A stretch of DNA of 64,000 bases, taken from positions 202,001 through 266,000 of the forward strand of contig NZ_CP060720.1 of assembly GCF_014397115.1 (NCBI RefSeq). The letters run 5' to 3'. Position 1 is the stretch's first letter. Each line of letters opens with the position of its first letter. The DNA is from Vagococcus carniphilus. GTDB taxonomy: Bacteria; Bacillota; Bacilli; Lactobacillales; Vagococcaceae. The translations under genes and the position numbers were made by a program. Of the stretch, positions 1 through 12,288 are shown in pieces. The notes under the pieces were generated by a model, which was not told the DNA's origin, did no database searches, and was given only the letters and a program-made list of their open reading frames with translations.

Positions 1-798
1 CGTCGTAACATGACTGGTTCAGATTTTGCTGAAATCACAACTTCAACACCAGAAAAAACTTTGTTACAACCATTGAAAAAAAACGCTGGACGTAACAACC
101 AAGGTAAAATTACTGTTCGTCATCAAGCGGGTGGACACAAACGCCAATATCGTTTGATCGATTTCAAGCGTAATAAAGATAATGTGGTCGGAACTGTTAA
201 AACAGTTGAATATGATCCAAATAGATCTGCTAATATTGCATTGATTCATTACACTGATGGAGTTAAAGCTTATATCTTAGCACCAAAAGGTATTAAGGTT
301 GGAGATGTAATCGAATCAGGCGAAAATGCTGATATCAAAATTGGTAATGCATTACCATTAAACAACATTCCAGTGGGTACAGTTATCCATAACATCGAAT
401 TAAAACCTGGAAAAGGTGGACAATTAATTCGTTCTGCTGGTACAAGTGCACAAGTACTTGGTAACGAAGGTAAATATACATTAGTTCGTTTGAACTCAGG
501 CGAAGTTCGTATGATTTTAGGAACTTGTCGTGCAACAATCGGTACTGTTGGTAATGAACAACACGAATTAATCAACAGTGGTAAAGCTGGACGTAGTCGT
601 TGGTTAGGTAAACGCCCAACAGTACGTGGTAGCGTAATGAACCCTAACGATCACCCACACGGTGGTGGTGAAGGTAAAGCACCAATCGGACGTCCATCAC
701 CAATGAGTCCATGGGGCAAACCAACACTTGGATACAAAACACGTAGTAAAAAAGCAAAATCTGACAAACTTATCGTTCGTCGTCGTAAAACTAAATAA
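1..798 (+). CDS. rplB: Ribosomal protein L2 (5' end cut off by the window)
   Basis: Large-subunit protein L2, which binds 23S rRNA near the peptidyl transferase centre. The frame is open from base 1 ([14 protein letters not shown]), so roughly the first dozen residues lie outside the window; the ATG at position 10 is internal. The C-terminal half has the conserved loop [14 protein letters not shown] with the functionally important histidine. First gene here of an unbroken S10-spc-alpha cluster. A small inverted repeat (AAACTCT/AGAGTTT, 803-820) lies between it and rpsS. Confidence 0.97.
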   Translation, partial: RRNMTGSDFAEITTSTPEKTLLQPLKKNAGRNNQGKITVRHQAGGHKRQYRLIDFKRNKDNVVGTVKTVEYDPNRSANIALIHYTDGVKAYILAPKGIKVGDVIESGENADIKIGNALPLNNIPVGTVIHNIELKPGKGGQLIRSAGTSAQVLGNEGKYTLVRLNSGEVRMILGTCRATIGTVGNEQHELINSGKAGRSRWLGKRPTVRGSVMNPNDHPHGGGEGKAPIGRPSPMSPWGKPTLGYKTRSKKAKSDKLIVRRRKTK

Positions 799-843
799 AT
801 ATAAACTCTATAAAGAGTTTGAAATCTTGAGAGGAGGTTCACC

Positions 844-1122
844 ATGGGTCGCAGCTTAAAAAAAGGACCTTTTGTAGATGAACACTTAATGAATAAAGTG
901 GAAGCTCAAAAAGATCTTTCAAAGAAAAAAGTTATTAAAACATGGTCTCGACGTTCAACAATTTTCCCTAACTTCATAGGATATACCATCGCAGTTTATG
1001 ATGGTAGAAAACATGTACCTGTTTATATCCAAGAAGATATGGTAGGACATAAATTGGGTGAATTTGCACCAACAAGAACTTATCGTGGTCATGCTAATGA
1101 CGACAAGAAAACAAAACGCTAA
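844..1122 (+). CDS. rpsS: Ribosomal protein S19
   Basis: Small-subunit head protein S19, 92 residues, the usual length. It starts [15 protein letters not shown] and contains the conserved KTWSRRSTI segment. AGGAGG lies just upstream of the ATG. It sits between rplB and rplV, as in other Firmicute S10 operons. Confidence 0.98.
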   Translation: MGRSLKKGPFVDEHLMNKVEAQKDLSKKKVIKTWSRRSTIFPNFIGYTIAVYDGRKHVPVYIQEDMVGHKLGEFAPTRTYRGHANDDKKTKR

Positions 1123-1140
1123 TTGAGGGAGGCAACGAAC

Positions 1141-1488
1141 ATGACAGAAAGAATTACTTCAGCAAAAGCAACTGCTAAAACAATTCGCGTTTCACCTCGT
1201 AAATCAAGATTAGTGATTGACTTAATTAGAGGTAAAAGCGTTGGTGAAGCTGTTTCAATTTTGAAATTCTCACCAAATAAAGCAGCTGGTATAATCGAAA
1301 AAGTATTATTATCAGCTATTGCAAATGCAGAAAATAATTTTGACTTAGATGTTGAAGATTTAGTTGTATCAGAAGCTTTTGTTAACGAAGGACCAACAAT
1401 GAAACGTTTCCGTCCTCGTGCAAAAGGATCTGCTTCACCAATCAACAAACGTACAAGTCACATTACAGTAGTAGTATCAGAAAGATAA
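1141..1488 (+). CDS. rplV: Ribosomal protein L22
   Basis: Large-subunit protein L22, whose beta-hairpin lines the peptide exit tunnel. The ATG at 1141, preceded by GAGGGAGG, gives 115 residues, the normal length; an in-frame TTG at 1123 would add six residues but lies within the Shine-Dalgarno region. The C-terminal hairpin ([15 protein letters not shown]) is conserved. Confidence 0.97.
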   Translation: MTERITSAKATAKTIRVSPRKSRLVIDLIRGKSVGEAVSILKFSPNKAAGIIEKVLLSAIANAENNFDLDVEDLVVSEAFVNEGPTMKRFRPRAKGSASPINKRTSHITVVVSER

Positions 1489-1501
1489 GGAGGGACAACT
1501 A

Positions 1502-2158
1502 GTGGGTCAAAAAGTACATCCAATTGGAATGCGTGTCGGAGTCATCCGTGACTGGAACGCTAAATGGTATGCAGAAAAAGATTTTGCAGAATACCTACAT
1601 GAAGATTTAAAAATCCGTAAGTTTATTGCGACTAGATTGGCTGACGCTTCTGTTTCTACCATTGAAATCGAACGTGCTGCAAATCGCGTGAACGTATCAA
1701 TTCATACTGCTAAACCAGGTATGGTAATTGGTAAAGGTGGATCTGAAGTTGAAGCTTTAAGAAAAGAATTAAACAAATTAACTGGTAAAAGAGTTCACAT
1801 TAACATTGTTGAAATCAAAAAACCAGATTTAGATGCTAAATTAGTAGGCGAAGGAATCGCACGTCAATTAGAAAATCGTGTGGCATTCCGTCGTGCACAA
1901 AAACAAGCTATCCAACGTACTATGAGAGCAGGAGCTCAAGGGATCAAAACTCAAGTTTCTGGTCGTTTAAATGGTGCAGATATGGCTCGTTCTGAAGGTT
2001 ACTCTGAAGGAACTGTTCCTTTACATACTTTAAGAGCAGACATCGATTATGCTTGGGAAGAAGCAGATACAACATACGGAAAACTAGGAGTTAAAGTGTG
2101 GATTTATCGTGGAGAAATTCTTCCAGAAAAGAAAAACACTGAGAAAGGAGGGAAATAA
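1502..2158 (+). CDS. rpsC: Ribosomal protein S3
   Basis: Small-subunit protein S3, 218 residues, with a GTG start ([15 protein letters not shown]) after AAGGAGGG. The KH-type RNA-binding motif (PGMVIGKGG) is visible near residues 75-83. S3 lines the mRNA entry channel. The stop is two bases before rplP, consistent with translational coupling. Confidence 0.98.
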   Translation: MGQKVHPIGMRVGVIRDWNAKWYAEKDFAEYLHEDLKIRKFIATRLADASVSTIEIERAANRVNVSIHTAKPGMVIGKGGSEVEALRKELNKLTGKRVHINIVEIKKPDLDAKLVGEGIARQLENRVAFRRAQKQAIQRTMRAGAQGIKTQVSGRLNGADMARSEGYSEGTVPLHTLRADIDYAWEEADTTYGKLGVKVWIYRGEILPEKKNTEKGGK

Positions 2159-2160
2159 TC

Positions 2161-2595
2161 ATGTTAGTACCTAAACGTGTGAAACACCGTCGTGAATTTA
2201 GAGGTAAAATGCGTGGTGAAGCTAAAGGTGGTAAAGAAGTATCTTTTGGAGAGTACGGTTTACAAGCTGTAGAATCTCACTGGATTACTAACCGCCAAAT
2301 TGAAGCTTCTCGTATTGCTATGACTCGTTACATGAAACGTGGTGGGAAAGTATGGATTAAAATTTTCCCTCACAAATCATACACATCAAAAGCTATTGGT
2401 GTTCGTATGGGTTCAGGTAAAGGTGCTCCAGAAGGATGGGTTGCTCCAGTAAAACGTGGAAAAATCATGTTTGAAGTTGCAGGCGTACCGGAAGAAGTTG
2501 CTCGTGAAGCGTTAAGACTTGCTTCTCACAAATTACCTGTGAAAACAAAAATTGTAAAACGTGAAGAAATGGGTGGTGAATCGAATGAAGGTTAA
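2161..2595 (+). CDS. rplP: Ribosomal protein L16
   Basis: Large-subunit protein L16, 144 residues, beginning [19 protein letters not shown] as the family does. It helps organise the A-site side of the 50S subunit. Its last 11 bases overlap the start of rpmC in another frame, the usual tight arrangement in this operon. Confidence 0.98.
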   Translation: MLVPKRVKHRREFRGKMRGEAKGGKEVSFGEYGLQAVESHWITNRQIEASRIAMTRYMKRGGKVWIKIFPHKSYTSKAIGVRMGSGKGAPEGWVAPVKRGKIMFEVAGVPEEVAREALRLASHKLPVKTKIVKREEMGGESNEG

Positions 2596-2776
2596 AGATA
2601 TCAGAGAATTAACCACTACCGAAATGATCGCTAAAGAAAAAGAATTTAAAGAAGAATTATTCAACTTACGATTCCAATTAGCAACAGGTCAATTAGAAAA
2701 TACAGCGCGAATTTCTGAAGTTCGTAAATCGATTGCACGCATTAAAACAGTTTTGCGTGAAGAAGCTGCTAAGTAA
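2585..2776 (+). CDS. rpmC: Ribosomal protein L29
   Basis: Large-subunit protein L29 near the tunnel exit, 63 residues from the ATG at 2585 ([14 protein letters not shown]). A longer reading from 2561 would lie inside rplP and has no family support. Typical helical L29 content with the ARI.. SIARIKT segment. Confidence 0.96.
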   Translation: MKVKDIRELTTTEMIAKEKEFKEELFNLRFQLATGQLENTARISEVRKSIARIKTVLREEAAK

Positions 2777-2799
2777 TAGTGGAAGGAGGCCATTTATAG

Positions 2800-3066
2800 A
2801 TGACTCAAGAGAGAAATGAACGTAAAGTTTACACTGGACGTGTGGTTTCAGACAAGATGGATAAAACTATCGTCGTTGTTGTAGAAACTAAAAAAGTTCA
2901 CAAGATTTATGGTAAACGTGTTAAATATTCTAAAAAATATTACGCACATGACGAAAACAACGTTGCTAAAACGGGGGACATCGTTAAAATTATGGAAACT
3001 CGTCCATTGTCTGCGAAGAAACGCTTCCGTTTATTAGAAGTTGTTGAAGAAGCAGTAATTATTTAA
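2800..3066 (+). CDS. rpsQ: Ribosomal protein S17
   Basis: Small-subunit OB-fold protein S17, 88 residues, with the conserved [16 protein letters not shown] start region and the [13 protein letters not shown] motif. GGAAGGAGG precedes the ATG. Confidence 0.97.
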   Translation: MTQERNERKVYTGRVVSDKMDKTIVVVVETKKVHKIYGKRVKYSKKYYAHDENNVAKTGDIVKIMETRPLSAKKRFRLLEVVEEAVII

Positions 3067-3099
3067 TTCGAATTTTCCTATAAGAAACTGAAAGTTTGA

Positions 3100-3483
<384 letters not shown>

Positions 3484-3517
3484 TACATACTTATGTTTAA
3501 AGGAGGTGCGAAACAAG

Positions 3518-3829
3518 ATGTTCGTTAAAAAAGGCGATAAAGTAAAAATTATCACAGGTAAAGATAAAAACAAAGAGGGAATCGTACTCCAAGCATTTCC
3601 GAAAAAAGATCGCGTCATCGTTGAAGGTGTTAACGTAATGAAAAAACACCAAAAACCTAGCGCGACTGCTCCTCAAGGAGGAATTATCGAAATGGAAGCA
3701 TCTATTCACGTTTCTAATGTAATGGTGATTGATCCGTCAAACGGAGAACCAACACGTGTAGGATATAAAGAGGTAGATGGTAAGAAAGTACGTATTTCTA
3801 AGAAAACTGGCGAAGTTTTAGATAAATAA
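3518..3829 (+). CDS. rplX: Ribosomal protein L24
   Basis: Assembly-initiating large-subunit protein L24 with a KOW motif near the N-terminus ([18 protein letters not shown]). The ATG at 3518 follows AAAGGAGG and gives 103 residues, the normal size; an in-frame start at 3506 lies inside the ribosome binding site. Confidence 0.97.
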   Translation: MFVKKGDKVKIITGKDKNKEGIVLQAFPKKDRVIVEGVNVMKKHQKPSATAPQGGIIEMEASIHVSNVMVIDPSNGEPTRVGYKEVDGKKVRISKKTGEVLDK

Positions 3830-3855
3830 GTCGTGAGGAAGGAGGACAAATCTGA

Positions 3856-4395
3856 ATGAACCGCTTAAAAGAAAAGTATATTAGTGAAGTAACACCTTCA
3901 TTGATGGAAAAATTTAACTACTCATCAGTAATGCAAACACCAAAAGTTGACAAAATCGTTGTTAACATGGGTGTTGGTGATGCTGTTTCAAATAGTAAAA
4001 ACCTAGATAAAGCTGTTGAAGAATTAGCTTTAATCACAGGTCAAAAACCAATCATCACAAAAGCTAAGAAATCTATCGCAGGTTTCCGTTTACGTGAAGG
4101 TATGCCAATTGGTTGTAAAGTAACTTTACGTGGAGAAAGAATGTACGAATTTTTAGATAAATTAGTATCTGTCTCTTTACCTCGTGTACGTGACTTCCAT
4201 GGTATCAGTAACAAATCATTTGACGGTCGTGGTAACTATACTTTAGGTGTTAAAGAACAATTAATCTTCCCTGAAGTAGATTACGATTTAGTAGATAAAG
4301 TTCGAGGAATGGATATCGTTATCGTTACAACAGCTAACACTGACGAAGAAGGCCGTGAACTATTATCACAACTTGGAATGCCATTCCAAAAATAA
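3856..4395 (+). CDS. rplE: Ribosomal protein L5
   Basis: 5S rRNA-binding protein L5, 179 residues, normal length. The motifs [18 protein letters not shown] and RVRDFHGI are visible. It lies between rplX and the short S14 gene, the standard spc order. Confidence 0.98.
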   Translation: MNRLKEKYISEVTPSLMEKFNYSSVMQTPKVDKIVVNMGVGDAVSNSKNLDKAVEELALITGQKPIITKAKKSIAGFRLREGMPIGCKVTLRGERMYEFLDKLVSVSLPRVRDFHGISNKSFDGRGNYTLGVKEQLIFPEVDYDLVDKVRGMDIVIVTTANTDEEGRELLSQLGMPFQK

Positions 4396-4413
4396 TTTAA
4401 GGAGGCGAACTAC

Positions 4414-4599
4414 GTGGCTAAAAAATCAATGATTGCTAAAAATAAACGTCCTGCAAAATTCTCATCTCAAGAATATACTCGATGTGAACGTTGTGGACGC
4501 CCACATTCAGTTTATCGTAAATTCAAACTTTGCCGTATTTGCTTCCGTGAACTTGCCTATAAAGGACAAATTCCCGGCGTGAAGAAAGCAAGCTGGTAA
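4414..4599 (+). CDS. rpsN: Ribosomal protein S14, zinc-ribbon type
   Basis: Small-subunit protein S14 in its short 61-residue form with four cysteines (CERCGRP and CRICF), the zinc-binding type common in Firmicutes. GTG start after AAGGAGG. Zinc-free paralogues are often found elsewhere in such genomes, but none is in this window. Confidence 0.96.
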   Translation: MAKKSMIAKNKRPAKFSSQEYTRCERCGRPHSVYRKFKLCRICFRELAYKGQIPGVKKASW

Positions 4600-4633
4600 A
4601 AAAGTAAACCGCTAAAAGGAGGTAAATAAATCA

Positions 4634-5032
4634 ATGGTGATGACAGATCCAATTGCAGATTTTCTAACTCGTATTCGTAATGCGAACATCGTAAAACACG
4701 AATCATTAGAAGTGCCTGCTTCAACAATCAAACTTGAAGTCGCAAAAATCTTACAACGTGAAGGTTTCGTGCGTGACGTAGAATTCATCGAAGATGACAA
4801 ACAAGGCATCATCCGTGTTTTCTTAAAATATGGTAAAAACGAAGAACGCGTTATTACTAACTTAAAACGTATCTCAAAACCAGGTTTACGTGCTTATGTA
4901 AAAGCAAATGAAGTACCTAAAGTATTAAATGGTTTAGGTATCGCTATTATCTCAACTTCAGAAGGTATCTTAACTGATAAAGAAGCTAGAGAGCGTAACA
5001 TCGGTGGAGAAGTATTAGCATACGTTTGGTAA
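4634..5032 (+). CDS. rpsH: Ribosomal protein S8
   Basis: Small-subunit protein S8, 132 residues, beginning [18 protein letters not shown] as is typical. S8 binds the central domain of 16S rRNA and is the translational repressor of the spc operon in E. coli; whether that applies here is not visible. Confidence 0.98.
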   Translation: MVMTDPIADFLTRIRNANIVKHESLEVPASTIKLEVAKILQREGFVRDVEFIEDDKQGIIRVFLKYGKNEERVITNLKRISKPGLRAYVKANEVPKVLNGLGIAIISTSEGILTDKEARERNIGGEVLAYVW

Positions 5033-5061
5033 AAAATATTTAAACGAGGAGGTGTCCTAGA

Positions 5062-5598
5062 ATGAGTCGTATTGGAAATAAACCAGTCGTTATTCCTGCA
5101 GGTGTAACTATTGCACAAAACGGAACAACAGTTACTGTTAAAGGACCAAAAGGTGAATTAACTCGTGAGTTTTCACCAAATATCACTTTAAACATTGAAG
5201 AAGGCGTTGTGACATTAACACGTCCTAACGATGAAAAAGAAAACAAAACTTTACATGGTACTATGCGTGCTAACTTAAACAACATGGTTGTTGGTGTTAG
5301 CGAAGGCTTTTCAAAAGCTTTAGAATTAATCGGGGTTGGATACCGTGCGCAATTACAAGGTAAAAAACTTGTATTAAGCGTTGGTTATTCTCATCCAGTT
5401 GAATTCGAAACGCCAGAAGGTATCGAAATCGAAGTTCCTTCAAACACATCTATTATTGTTAAAGGATCTAACAAAGAAGTTGTTGGAGAATTAGCAGCTA
5501 ATATTCGTGGAACACGTCCACCAGAGCCTTACAAAGGCAAAGGTATTCGCTATGTTGGCGAACACGTAAGACGTAAAGAAGGTAAAACAGGTAAATAA
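5062..5598 (+). CDS. rplF: Ribosomal protein L6
   Basis: Large-subunit protein L6, 178 residues, with the C-terminal signature [27 protein letters not shown] precedes the ATG. Normal length and position. Confidence 0.98.
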   Translation: MSRIGNKPVVIPAGVTIAQNGTTVTVKGPKGELTREFSPNITLNIEEGVVTLTRPNDEKENKTLHGTMRANLNNMVVGVSEGFSKALELIGVGYRAQLQGKKLVLSVGYSHPVEFETPEGIEIEVPSNTSIIVKGSNKEVVGELAANIRGTRPPEPYKGKGIRYVGEHVRRKEGKTGK

Positions 5599-5625
5599 TA
5601 AATAAAAAAATTCGAGGTGACAAGT

Positions 5626-5982
5626 GTGATTACAAAACCAGATAAAAATAAAACTCGCCAAAAGAGACATGCTCGCGTGCGTAGTAAAATCTCTGGTACT
5701 GCTGAGTGCCCACGCTTGAACGTTTTTCGTTCTAACAAAAACATCTACGCTCAATTAATTGATGACGTAGCGGGTGTGACACTTGCAAGTGCCTCTACTG
5801 TAGATAAAGATATCTCAGGAGAAAACAAAACTGAATTAGCAACTGCTGTAGGTACATCAATTGCTAAAAAAGCAACAGAAAAAGGTATTAAAGAAGTAGT
5901 CTTTGACCGTGGTGGATACCTTTACCATGGACGTGTAGCTGCGTTAGCTGAAGCAGCACGTGAAAATGGACTAGAATTTTAG
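5626..5982 (+). CDS. rplR: Ribosomal protein L18
   Basis: 5S rRNA-binding protein L18. The GTG at 5626 ([19 protein letters not shown]) gives 118 residues, the family length; an upstream in-frame GTG at 5617 overlaps the ribosome binding site (CGAGGTG). The conserved [19 protein letters not shown] is near the C-terminus. Confidence 0.96.
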   Translation: MITKPDKNKTRQKRHARVRSKISGTAECPRLNVFRSNKNIYAQLIDDVAGVTLASASTVDKDISGENKTELATAVGTSIAKKATEKGIKEVVFDRGGYLYHGRVAALAEAARENGLEF

Positions 5983-6002
5983 GAAAAGGAGGAACACCAT
6001 TC

Positions 6003-6503
6003 ATGGCTAATATTGATGCTAGACAATTCGATTTAGAAGACCGCGTAGTTGCAATTAACCGCGTTTCTAAAGTTGTTAAAGGTGGACGTCGTTTACGTTT
6101 TGCTGCTTTAGTAGTAGTTGGCGACAGAAACGGACATGTTGGATTTGGAACTGGTAAAGCTCAAGAAGTACCAGAAGCAATCCGTAAAGCAGTTGAAGAT
6201 GCTAAAAAGAACTTAATCGAAGTACCAATGGTAGGTTCAACAATTCCTCACGAAGTTATCGGATCTTTCTGTGGTGGTCGCATTTTAATGAAACCAGCCG
6301 TAGCCGGTTCTGGGGTAGCAGCTGGAGGACCAGTTCGTGCCGTACTTGAGTTATCAGGTATTTCAGATATTACAAGTAAATCTTTAGGATCTAATACTCC
6401 AGTAAACGTTGTTCGCGCAACAGTTGAAGGATTAAGTAGATTAAAAAAAGCAGAAGAAGTTGCTGAATTAAGAGGCATTTCTGTAGATAAATTAATCGGA
6501 TAG
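6003..6503 (+). CDS. rpsE: Ribosomal protein S5
   Basis: Small-subunit protein S5, 166 residues, with the double-stranded RNA-binding-like N-domain ([22 protein letters not shown]) and a conserved C-domain. S5 contributes to decoding fidelity. AAAGGAGG precedes the start. Confidence 0.98.
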   Translation: MANIDARQFDLEDRVVAINRVSKVVKGGRRLRFAALVVVGDRNGHVGFGTGKAQEVPEAIRKAVEDAKKNLIEVPMVGSTIPHEVIGSFCGGRILMKPAVAGSGVAAGGPVRAVLELSGISDITSKSLGSNTPVNVVRATVEGLSRLKKAEEVAELRGISVDKLIG

Positions 6504-6514
6504 GAGGACAAAAA

Positions 6515-6694
6515 ATGAGCGAATTAAAAATTACATTAAAACGCAGTATCATTGGACGTCCTCAAAACCAACGTGATACAGTTAAAGCTTTAGGTTTAAA
6601 CAAATTACACGCAACTGTAATTAAACCTAACAACGTTGCTATTAAAGGCATGGTTAATACTGTTTCACATTTAGTGGACGTAGAAGAAATTTAG
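6515..6694 (+). CDS. rpmD: Ribosomal protein L30
   Basis: Short 59-residue gene reading [20 protein letters not shown] and ending VDVEEI. The ITLKRSxIGRPxxQRxT pattern and the position between rpsE and rplO identify L30. TAGGAGGACA precedes the ATG. Confidence 0.95.
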   Translation: MSELKITLKRSIIGRPQNQRDTVKALGLNKLHATVIKPNNVAIKGMVNTVSHLVDVEEI

Positions 6695-6736
6695 AGATAC
6701 AGAGATTTAAAACTAGTTTAAGGAGGTGCCGAGCTA

Positions 6737-7177
6737 ATGAAACTTCATGAGTTACATCCGGCAGAAGGATCAAGACATGTACGCAATCGTGTAGGACGTG
6801 GATCATCATCTGGTAACGGTAAAACATCTGGTCGTGGACAAAAAGGTCAAAAATCACGTTCAGGTGGTGGCGTACGTTTAGGTTTTGAAGGTGGACAAAC
6901 ACCATTATTCATGCGTTTACCAAAACGTGGATTCACTAACATTAACCGTAAAGAATACGCAATCGTCAATTTAGACGTTTTAAACCGATTTGAAGATGGT
7001 GCCGAAGTAACACCAACTACTTTAATTGAAGCGGGTATTGTGAAAGATGCTAAAGCGGGAATTAAAATTTTAGGTAACGGTGAGTTAACTAAAAAATTAT
7101 CAGTGAAAGCTGCTAAATTCTCAAAATCTGCACAAACTGCAATTGAAGCAGCTGGTGGATCAGTAGAGGTGATCTAA
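6737..7177 (+). CDS. rplO: Ribosomal protein L15
   Basis: Large-subunit protein L15, 146 residues, starting [13 protein letters not shown] and with the glycine/arginine-rich segment [20 protein letters not shown]. Its last base is shared with the secY start (TAATG overlap), implying coupled translation. Confidence 0.98.
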   Translation: MKLHELHPAEGSRHVRNRVGRGSSSGNGKTSGRGQKGQKSRSGGGVRLGFEGGQTPLFMRLPKRGFTNINRKEYAIVNLDVLNRFEDGAEVTPTTLIEAGIVKDAKAGIKILGNGELTKKLSVKAAKFSKSAQTAIEAAGGSVEVI

Positions 7178-8475
7178 TGTTTAAACTGTTGAAGGATTCG
7201 TTTAAAGTGCAAAATATTCGTAATAAAATATTTTTCACACTATTCATTCTCTTCGCGTTTAGATTTGGTGCCCATATCACGGTTCCAGGAGTCGATGCAA
7301 AAGCATTGCTAGATCTTAATGAACTAGCACTTGTTGCAATGTTTAATCAAGTAAGTGGTAATGCTATGGAAAGATTCTCATTGTTCGCAATGGGTGTTTC
7401 CCCATATATTACTGCTTCAATCATTATTCAATTACTTCAGATGGACATTGTTCCTAAGTTTGTAGAGTGGTCAAAACAAGGTGAGGTTGGTAGACGTAAG
7501 TTGAACCAAGCAACTCGCTACTTAACATTAGTGTTAGGTTTTGTACAATCCATTGCGATTACAGCAAGTTTTAATCATTTCTCAAATGCAGGACTTGTTA
7601 AAACACCTAATGCAATGACATACATTAGTATTGGTATTATATTAACTGCCGGTACAATGCTTGTTACTTGGATGGGTGAACAAATTTCTGAAAAAGGTAT
7701 TGGTAATGGGGTATCAATGATTATCTTTGCAGGTATTATTGCTAGATTCCCAGGAAGCATCAAAGAAATTTATCAAGCTTATTTTGTTAATATTAATCAA
7801 GATGACATTGTTAAATCAATCATCTTCGTGGTAATTTTAATCGTAGCTATTTTACTAATCGTTACACTTGTAACTTACGTACAACAAGCTGAGAAAAAAA
7901 TCCCGATTCAATATACAAAACGTGTTGCAGGAGCACCACAAAGTAGTTATTTACCATTAAAAGTAAATGCGGCAGGAGTTATTCCTGTAATCTTTGCCAG
8001 CTCATTTATTGCGACACCACAAGCTATTTTAAGTGCATTTAAAGTAACCAAAGGTGGAGAATCTTGGTTCAAAGTATTAGAACAAATATTTGACTATTCA
8101 ACTATTCCTGGCGGGATAGTATACACAATTCTGATTATTGCTTTTACATTCTTCTATGCATTTGTTCAGGTTAATCCTGAAAAAGTGGCTGAGAATTTGC
8201 AGAAGCAAGGAAGCTATATTCCAAGTGTACGACCTGGTAAAGAAACAGAACAATTTATCTCTAGTCTTTTAATGAGACTAAGCACTGTTGGTTCTGTCTT
8301 TTTAGGATTAGTGGCAATTCTTCCAATCATTGCAGCTAATGTTTGGAACCTACCGCAATCAATTGGATTAGGTGGGACAAGTTTACTGATTGTCATTAGT
8401 GTGGCTCTTGAAACGAATAAACAGCTTGAAGGGTTATTATTAAAACGTCAGTACACTGGTTTTATCAGAGAGTAA
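7177..8475 (+). CDS. secY: SecY, protein translocase channel subunit
   Basis: Integral membrane pore of the SecYEG translocon, which exports unfolded proteins and inserts membrane proteins. The 432 residues carry about ten hydrophobic helices, family motifs such as RFGAHITVPGVD near the start, GIGNGVSMIIFAGI near residue 170, and the C-terminal NPEKVAENLQKQGSYIPSVRPG. It overlaps rplO by one base, as is usual in the spc operon. Confidence 0.98.
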   Translation: MFKLLKDSFKVQNIRNKIFFTLFILFAFRFGAHITVPGVDAKALLDLNELALVAMFNQVSGNAMERFSLFAMGVSPYITASIIIQLLQMDIVPKFVEWSKQGEVGRRKLNQATRYLTLVLGFVQSIAITASFNHFSNAGLVKTPNAMTYISIGIILTAGTMLVTWMGEQISEKGIGNGVSMIIFAGIIARFPGSIKEIYQAYFVNINQDDIVKSIIFVVILIVAILLIVTLVTYVQQAEKKIPIQYTKRVAGAPQSSYLPLKVNAAGVIPVIFASSFIATPQAILSAFKVTKGGESWFKVLEQIFDYSTIPGGIVYTILIIAFTFFYAFVQVNPEKVAENLQKQGSYIPSVRPGKETEQFISSLLMRLSTVGSVFLGLVAILPIIAANVWNLPQSIGLGGTSLLIVISVALETNKQLEGLLLKRQYTGFIRE

Positions 8476-8482
8476 GAGTGTT

Positions 8483-8509
8483 GTGTTGAGGATTATCCTC
8501 AGCACTTTT
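8483..8509 (+). terminator. Hairpin with T-run between secY and adk
   Basis: GTGTTGAGGA (8483-8492) pairs with TCCTCAGCAC (8496-8505) over ten pairs including one G-U, with a TTA loop and TTTTC after it. This could be a weak terminator or attenuator; adk begins 24 bases on with its own AAGGAGG. Confidence 0.55.
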
Positions 8510-8520
8510 CTCGAACTTAA

Positions 8521-9186
<666 letters not shown>

Positions 9187-9294
9187 TCATTAAGCTAGCT
9201 ATCTATTTATTCTATGAGGCTCAAGCCTTTTCTTGCTGAATAGGTTAAACTATGGTAAAATACCACAGTTAACTTTATTTTGTAATGCAGTTAT

Positions 9295-9302
9295 GCTATA
9301 AT
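9295..9302 (+). promoter_or_regulatory. Extended -10 promoter upstream of infA
   Basis: TATAAT at 9297-9302 is preceded by TGC, giving an extended -10 (TGnTATAAT); no good -35 is visible. About 90 bases separate it from the infA GTG. An imperfect inverted repeat (GTTAAACTATGGTA with TACCACAGTTAAC, about 9244-9273) just upstream could end adk transcription. Confidence 0.5.
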
Positions 9303-9391
9303 ACAAAAGTTGGAAAGAAATAGGTTGAGTTCTATTTTTGTCAATTTGTCGCATATGTCAGATGCAAACAATGTATAAGGAGGTACTAGTT

Positions 9392-9756
<365 letters not shown>

Positions 9757-9774
9757 AAGGAGGTGTAACGAAGT

Positions 9775-10140
9775 ATGGCTCGTATTGCAGGTGTAGATAT
9801 TCCTCGTGATAAACGTGTTGTTATTTCGCTTACTTATATTTACGGAATTGGAAAGAAAACTTCTCAACAAGTCTTAGCTGAAGCAGGAGTTTCAGAAGAA
9901 ATCCGTGTACGCGATTTAACTAACGAACAAACAGATTCAATTCGTGCAGCAATTGATAAATTAAAAGTTGAAGGTGACTTACGTCGTGAAGTGAACTTAA
10001 ACATCAAACGTTTGATGGAAATTGGTTCATACAGAGGTATGCGTCATCGTCGTGGATTGCCAACTCGTGGACAAAACACGAAAAACAATGCTCGTACAAG
10101 AAAAGGCCCAGCTCGTTCAATCGCTGGCAAGAAAAAATAA
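9775..10140 (+). CDS. rpsM: Ribosomal protein S13
   Basis: Small-subunit head protein S13, 121 residues, with [20 protein letters not shown] and the C-terminal [20 protein letters not shown]. It contacts tRNA and forms an intersubunit bridge. Confidence 0.98.
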   Translation: MARIAGVDIPRDKRVVISLTYIYGIGKKTSQQVLAEAGVSEEIRVRDLTNEQTDSIRAAIDKLKVEGDLRREVNLNIKRLMEIGSYRGMRHRRGLPTRGQNTKNNARTRKGPARSIAGKKK

Positions 10141-10169
10141 GAATTAAAGTGAAGGAGGTATAAAGCTTC

Positions 10170-10559
10170 ATGGTAGCAAAAAAAGTATCTAGAAAACGTC
10201 GTGTGAAAAAGAATATCGAAGCTGGTATTGCACACATTCATTCTACTTTCAATAACACAATCGTTATGTTGACAGATGTGCATGGTAACGCTATTGCATG
10301 GTCATCAGCAGGATCATTAGGTTTTAAAGGAAGTAAAAAATCAACACCATTCGCAGCTCAAATGGCAGCAGAAGTAGCAGCTAAAGCAGCAATGGAACAT
10401 GGTTTAAAAACTGTTGACGTAACTGTTAAAGGACCAGGATCTGGTCGTGAAGCAGCAATTCGTTCATTACAAGCAACAGGCTTAGAAGTGACAGCAATTC
10501 GTGACGTTACTCCAGTTCCTCATAATGGATGCCGCCCTCCAAAACGCCGTCGTGTTTAG
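10170..10559 (+). CDS. rpsK: Ribosomal protein S11
   Basis: Small-subunit platform protein S11, 129 residues, with [15 protein letters not shown] and the C-terminal signature [26 protein letters not shown] precedes the ATG. Confidence 0.98.
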   Translation: MVAKKVSRKRRVKKNIEAGIAHIHSTFNNTIVMLTDVHGNAIAWSSAGSLGFKGSKKSTPFAAQMAAEVAAKAAMEHGLKTVDVTVKGPGSGREAAIRSLQATGLEVTAIRDVTPVPHNGCRPPKRRRV

Positions 10560-10640
10560 TGAGTGAGTTCATTCTTATGATAAGAACTTTTAGCGACATT
10601 GAGCAGGACACTTTTCGTTTTGAAAGGGGTATAGACAAGA

Positions 10641-11579
10641 ATGATTGAATTTGAGAAACCAAGAATCACAAAGATTGATGAAGATAGAGATTATGGCAAG
10701 TTCGTCATCGAGCCACTTGAAAGAGGCTATGGAACTACATTAGGTAATTCTTTACGCCGTATTTTATTGTCATCTCTTCCAGGTGCTGCGATCACAAATC
10801 TTCAAATTGATGGTGTATTACATGAGTTTTCTACTGTCAAAGGAGTGCGTGAAGATGTCACTCAAATAATTTTAAACATCAAAGGCTTAGCACTTAAATT
10901 GTATGCTGAGGAAGAAAAAACTTTAGAGATTGATATTACTGGACCAGCTAATGTGACTGCAGGTGACATTATTACTGATAGTGATGTTGAAATCATGAAC
11001 AAAGATTTATTCATCTGTAGCGTATCTGAAGGTGCAACATTCCGCGCTAGTTTAACTGTTAAACCAGGCCGTGGTTATGTACAAGCTGATGAAAATAAAA
11101 GTGAAGATATGCCGATTGGTGTTTTACCAGTTGACTCAATCTACACACCTGTTAAGCGTGTAAACTACCAAGTAGAAAACACACGTGTGGGACATCGTGA
11201 TGATTTTGATAAATTAACTTTGGATGTATGGACAGACGGTTCTATTGCACCTCAAGAGGCTATCAGTTTATCTGCTAAAATCTTGACTGAGCATTTAGAC
11301 ATCTTTGTTAACTTAACTGACGAAGCTAAAAATGCTGAAATTATGATCGAAAAAGAAGAAACACAAAAAGAAAAAATGTTGGAAACAACAATTGAAGAAT
11401 TAGATTTATCCGTACGTTCTTATAACTGTTTGAAACGCGCAGGCATCAATACATTACAAGAATTAACTAATAAATCTGAAGCAGAAATGATTAAAGTTCG
11501 TAACTTAGGTCGTAAATCACTTGAAGAAGTAAAAGCTAAATTAGCTGATTTAGAACTAGGCTTACGTCAAGATGACTAA
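10641..11579 (+). CDS. rpoA: RNA polymerase alpha subunit
   Basis: Alpha subunit, which dimerises to nucleate RNA polymerase assembly. The N-domain has [20 protein letters not shown]; the C-terminal domain (about residues 245-312) has the DNA/activator-binding region [25 protein letters not shown]. 312 residues is normal. Spacing to rpsK is 81 bases, larger than for the other genes in the cluster. Confidence 0.98.
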   Translation: MIEFEKPRITKIDEDRDYGKFVIEPLERGYGTTLGNSLRRILLSSLPGAAITNLQIDGVLHEFSTVKGVREDVTQIILNIKGLALKLYAEEEKTLEIDITGPANVTAGDIITDSDVEIMNKDLFICSVSEGATFRASLTVKPGRGYVQADENKSEDMPIGVLPVDSIYTPVKRVNYQVENTRVGHRDDFDKLTLDVWTDGSIAPQEAISLSAKILTEHLDIFVNLTDEAKNAEIMIEKEETQKEKMLETTIEELDLSVRSYNCLKRAGINTLQELTNKSEAEMIKVRNLGRKSLEEVKAKLADLELGLRQDD

Positions 11580-11609
11580 TCATTTAATTGACTAAAGGAG
11601 GAACACGAC

Positions 11610-11996
11610 GTGAGTTATCGTAAATTAGGTCGCACAAGCAGCCAAAGAAAAGCAATGCTACGTGATTTGACAACAGATTTAATTATCAACGAACGCATTG
11701 AAACAACTGAAGCTCGTGCCAAAGAAATCCGTTCAACTACTGAAAAAATGATTACTTTAGGCAAACGCGGAGATCTTCATGCTCGTCGTCAAGCTGCAGC
11801 TTTTGTGAGAAATGAATACTTAGAAGCTCGTTTAGACGAATCAGAAGAAACAATCATCCAAGAAACAGCTTTACAAAAACTATTCAACGACTTGGGACCT
11901 CGTTACCAAGATCGCCAAGGTGGTTACACACGTATCCTTAAAAAAGGACAACGTCGCGGAGACGCAGCACCAATGGTAATTATTGAATTAGTTTAA
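11610..11996 (+). CDS. rplQ: Ribosomal protein L17
   Basis: Large-subunit protein L17 near the tunnel exit, 128 residues, GTG start ([20 protein letters not shown]) after AAAGGAGG. Last gene of the alpha operon; a structured RNA element follows it. Confidence 0.97.
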   Translation: MSYRKLGRTSSQRKAMLRDLTTDLIINERIETTEARAKEIRSTTEKMITLGKRGDLHARRQAAAFVRNEYLEARLDESEETIIQETALQKLFNDLGPRYQDRQGGYTRILKKGQRRGDAAPMVIIELV

Positions 11997-12000
11997 TATA

Positions 12001-12131
12001 TGTTGCATCACTTTATAGATGATTCTTTTAGAGTGTTATGATGTTGGAAATTTATTTTTCCGAGTCTAGCTCGGTGCAGTCCTCTGTTTCATTACAGAGG
12101 GCATGCGCTCATCATATAAAGTGCTTTTTTT
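12001..12131 (+). ncRNA. Structured 3' element after rplQ, L17 downstream element-like
   Basis: A long closing stem pairs 12009-12022 (CACTTTATAGATGA) with 12109-12123 (TCATCATATAAAGTG), with one bulge. Inside are two local hairpins: CCGAG/CTCGG (12060-12074) and CCTCTGT/ACAGAGG (12081-12100). A T-run follows at 12125. The position directly after rplQ matches the L17 downstream element RNA motif described in Lactobacillales; I assign it by position and shape, without a covariance-model search. It may also serve as the alpha operon terminator. Confidence 0.6.
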
Positions 12132-12288
12132 ATACCTTGATAAATGTGCTTTAATTGTTATTTAGTTGAATATAGATTAAGATAAATGAGGATTTATCTT
12201 AAGACAAAATGTTTCCTTGTATTTTTAAAGTGATTTAAGAATAGAATGAAACATTTTTTTAAAATAAACATAAAAGGGAAGAGGCTTT

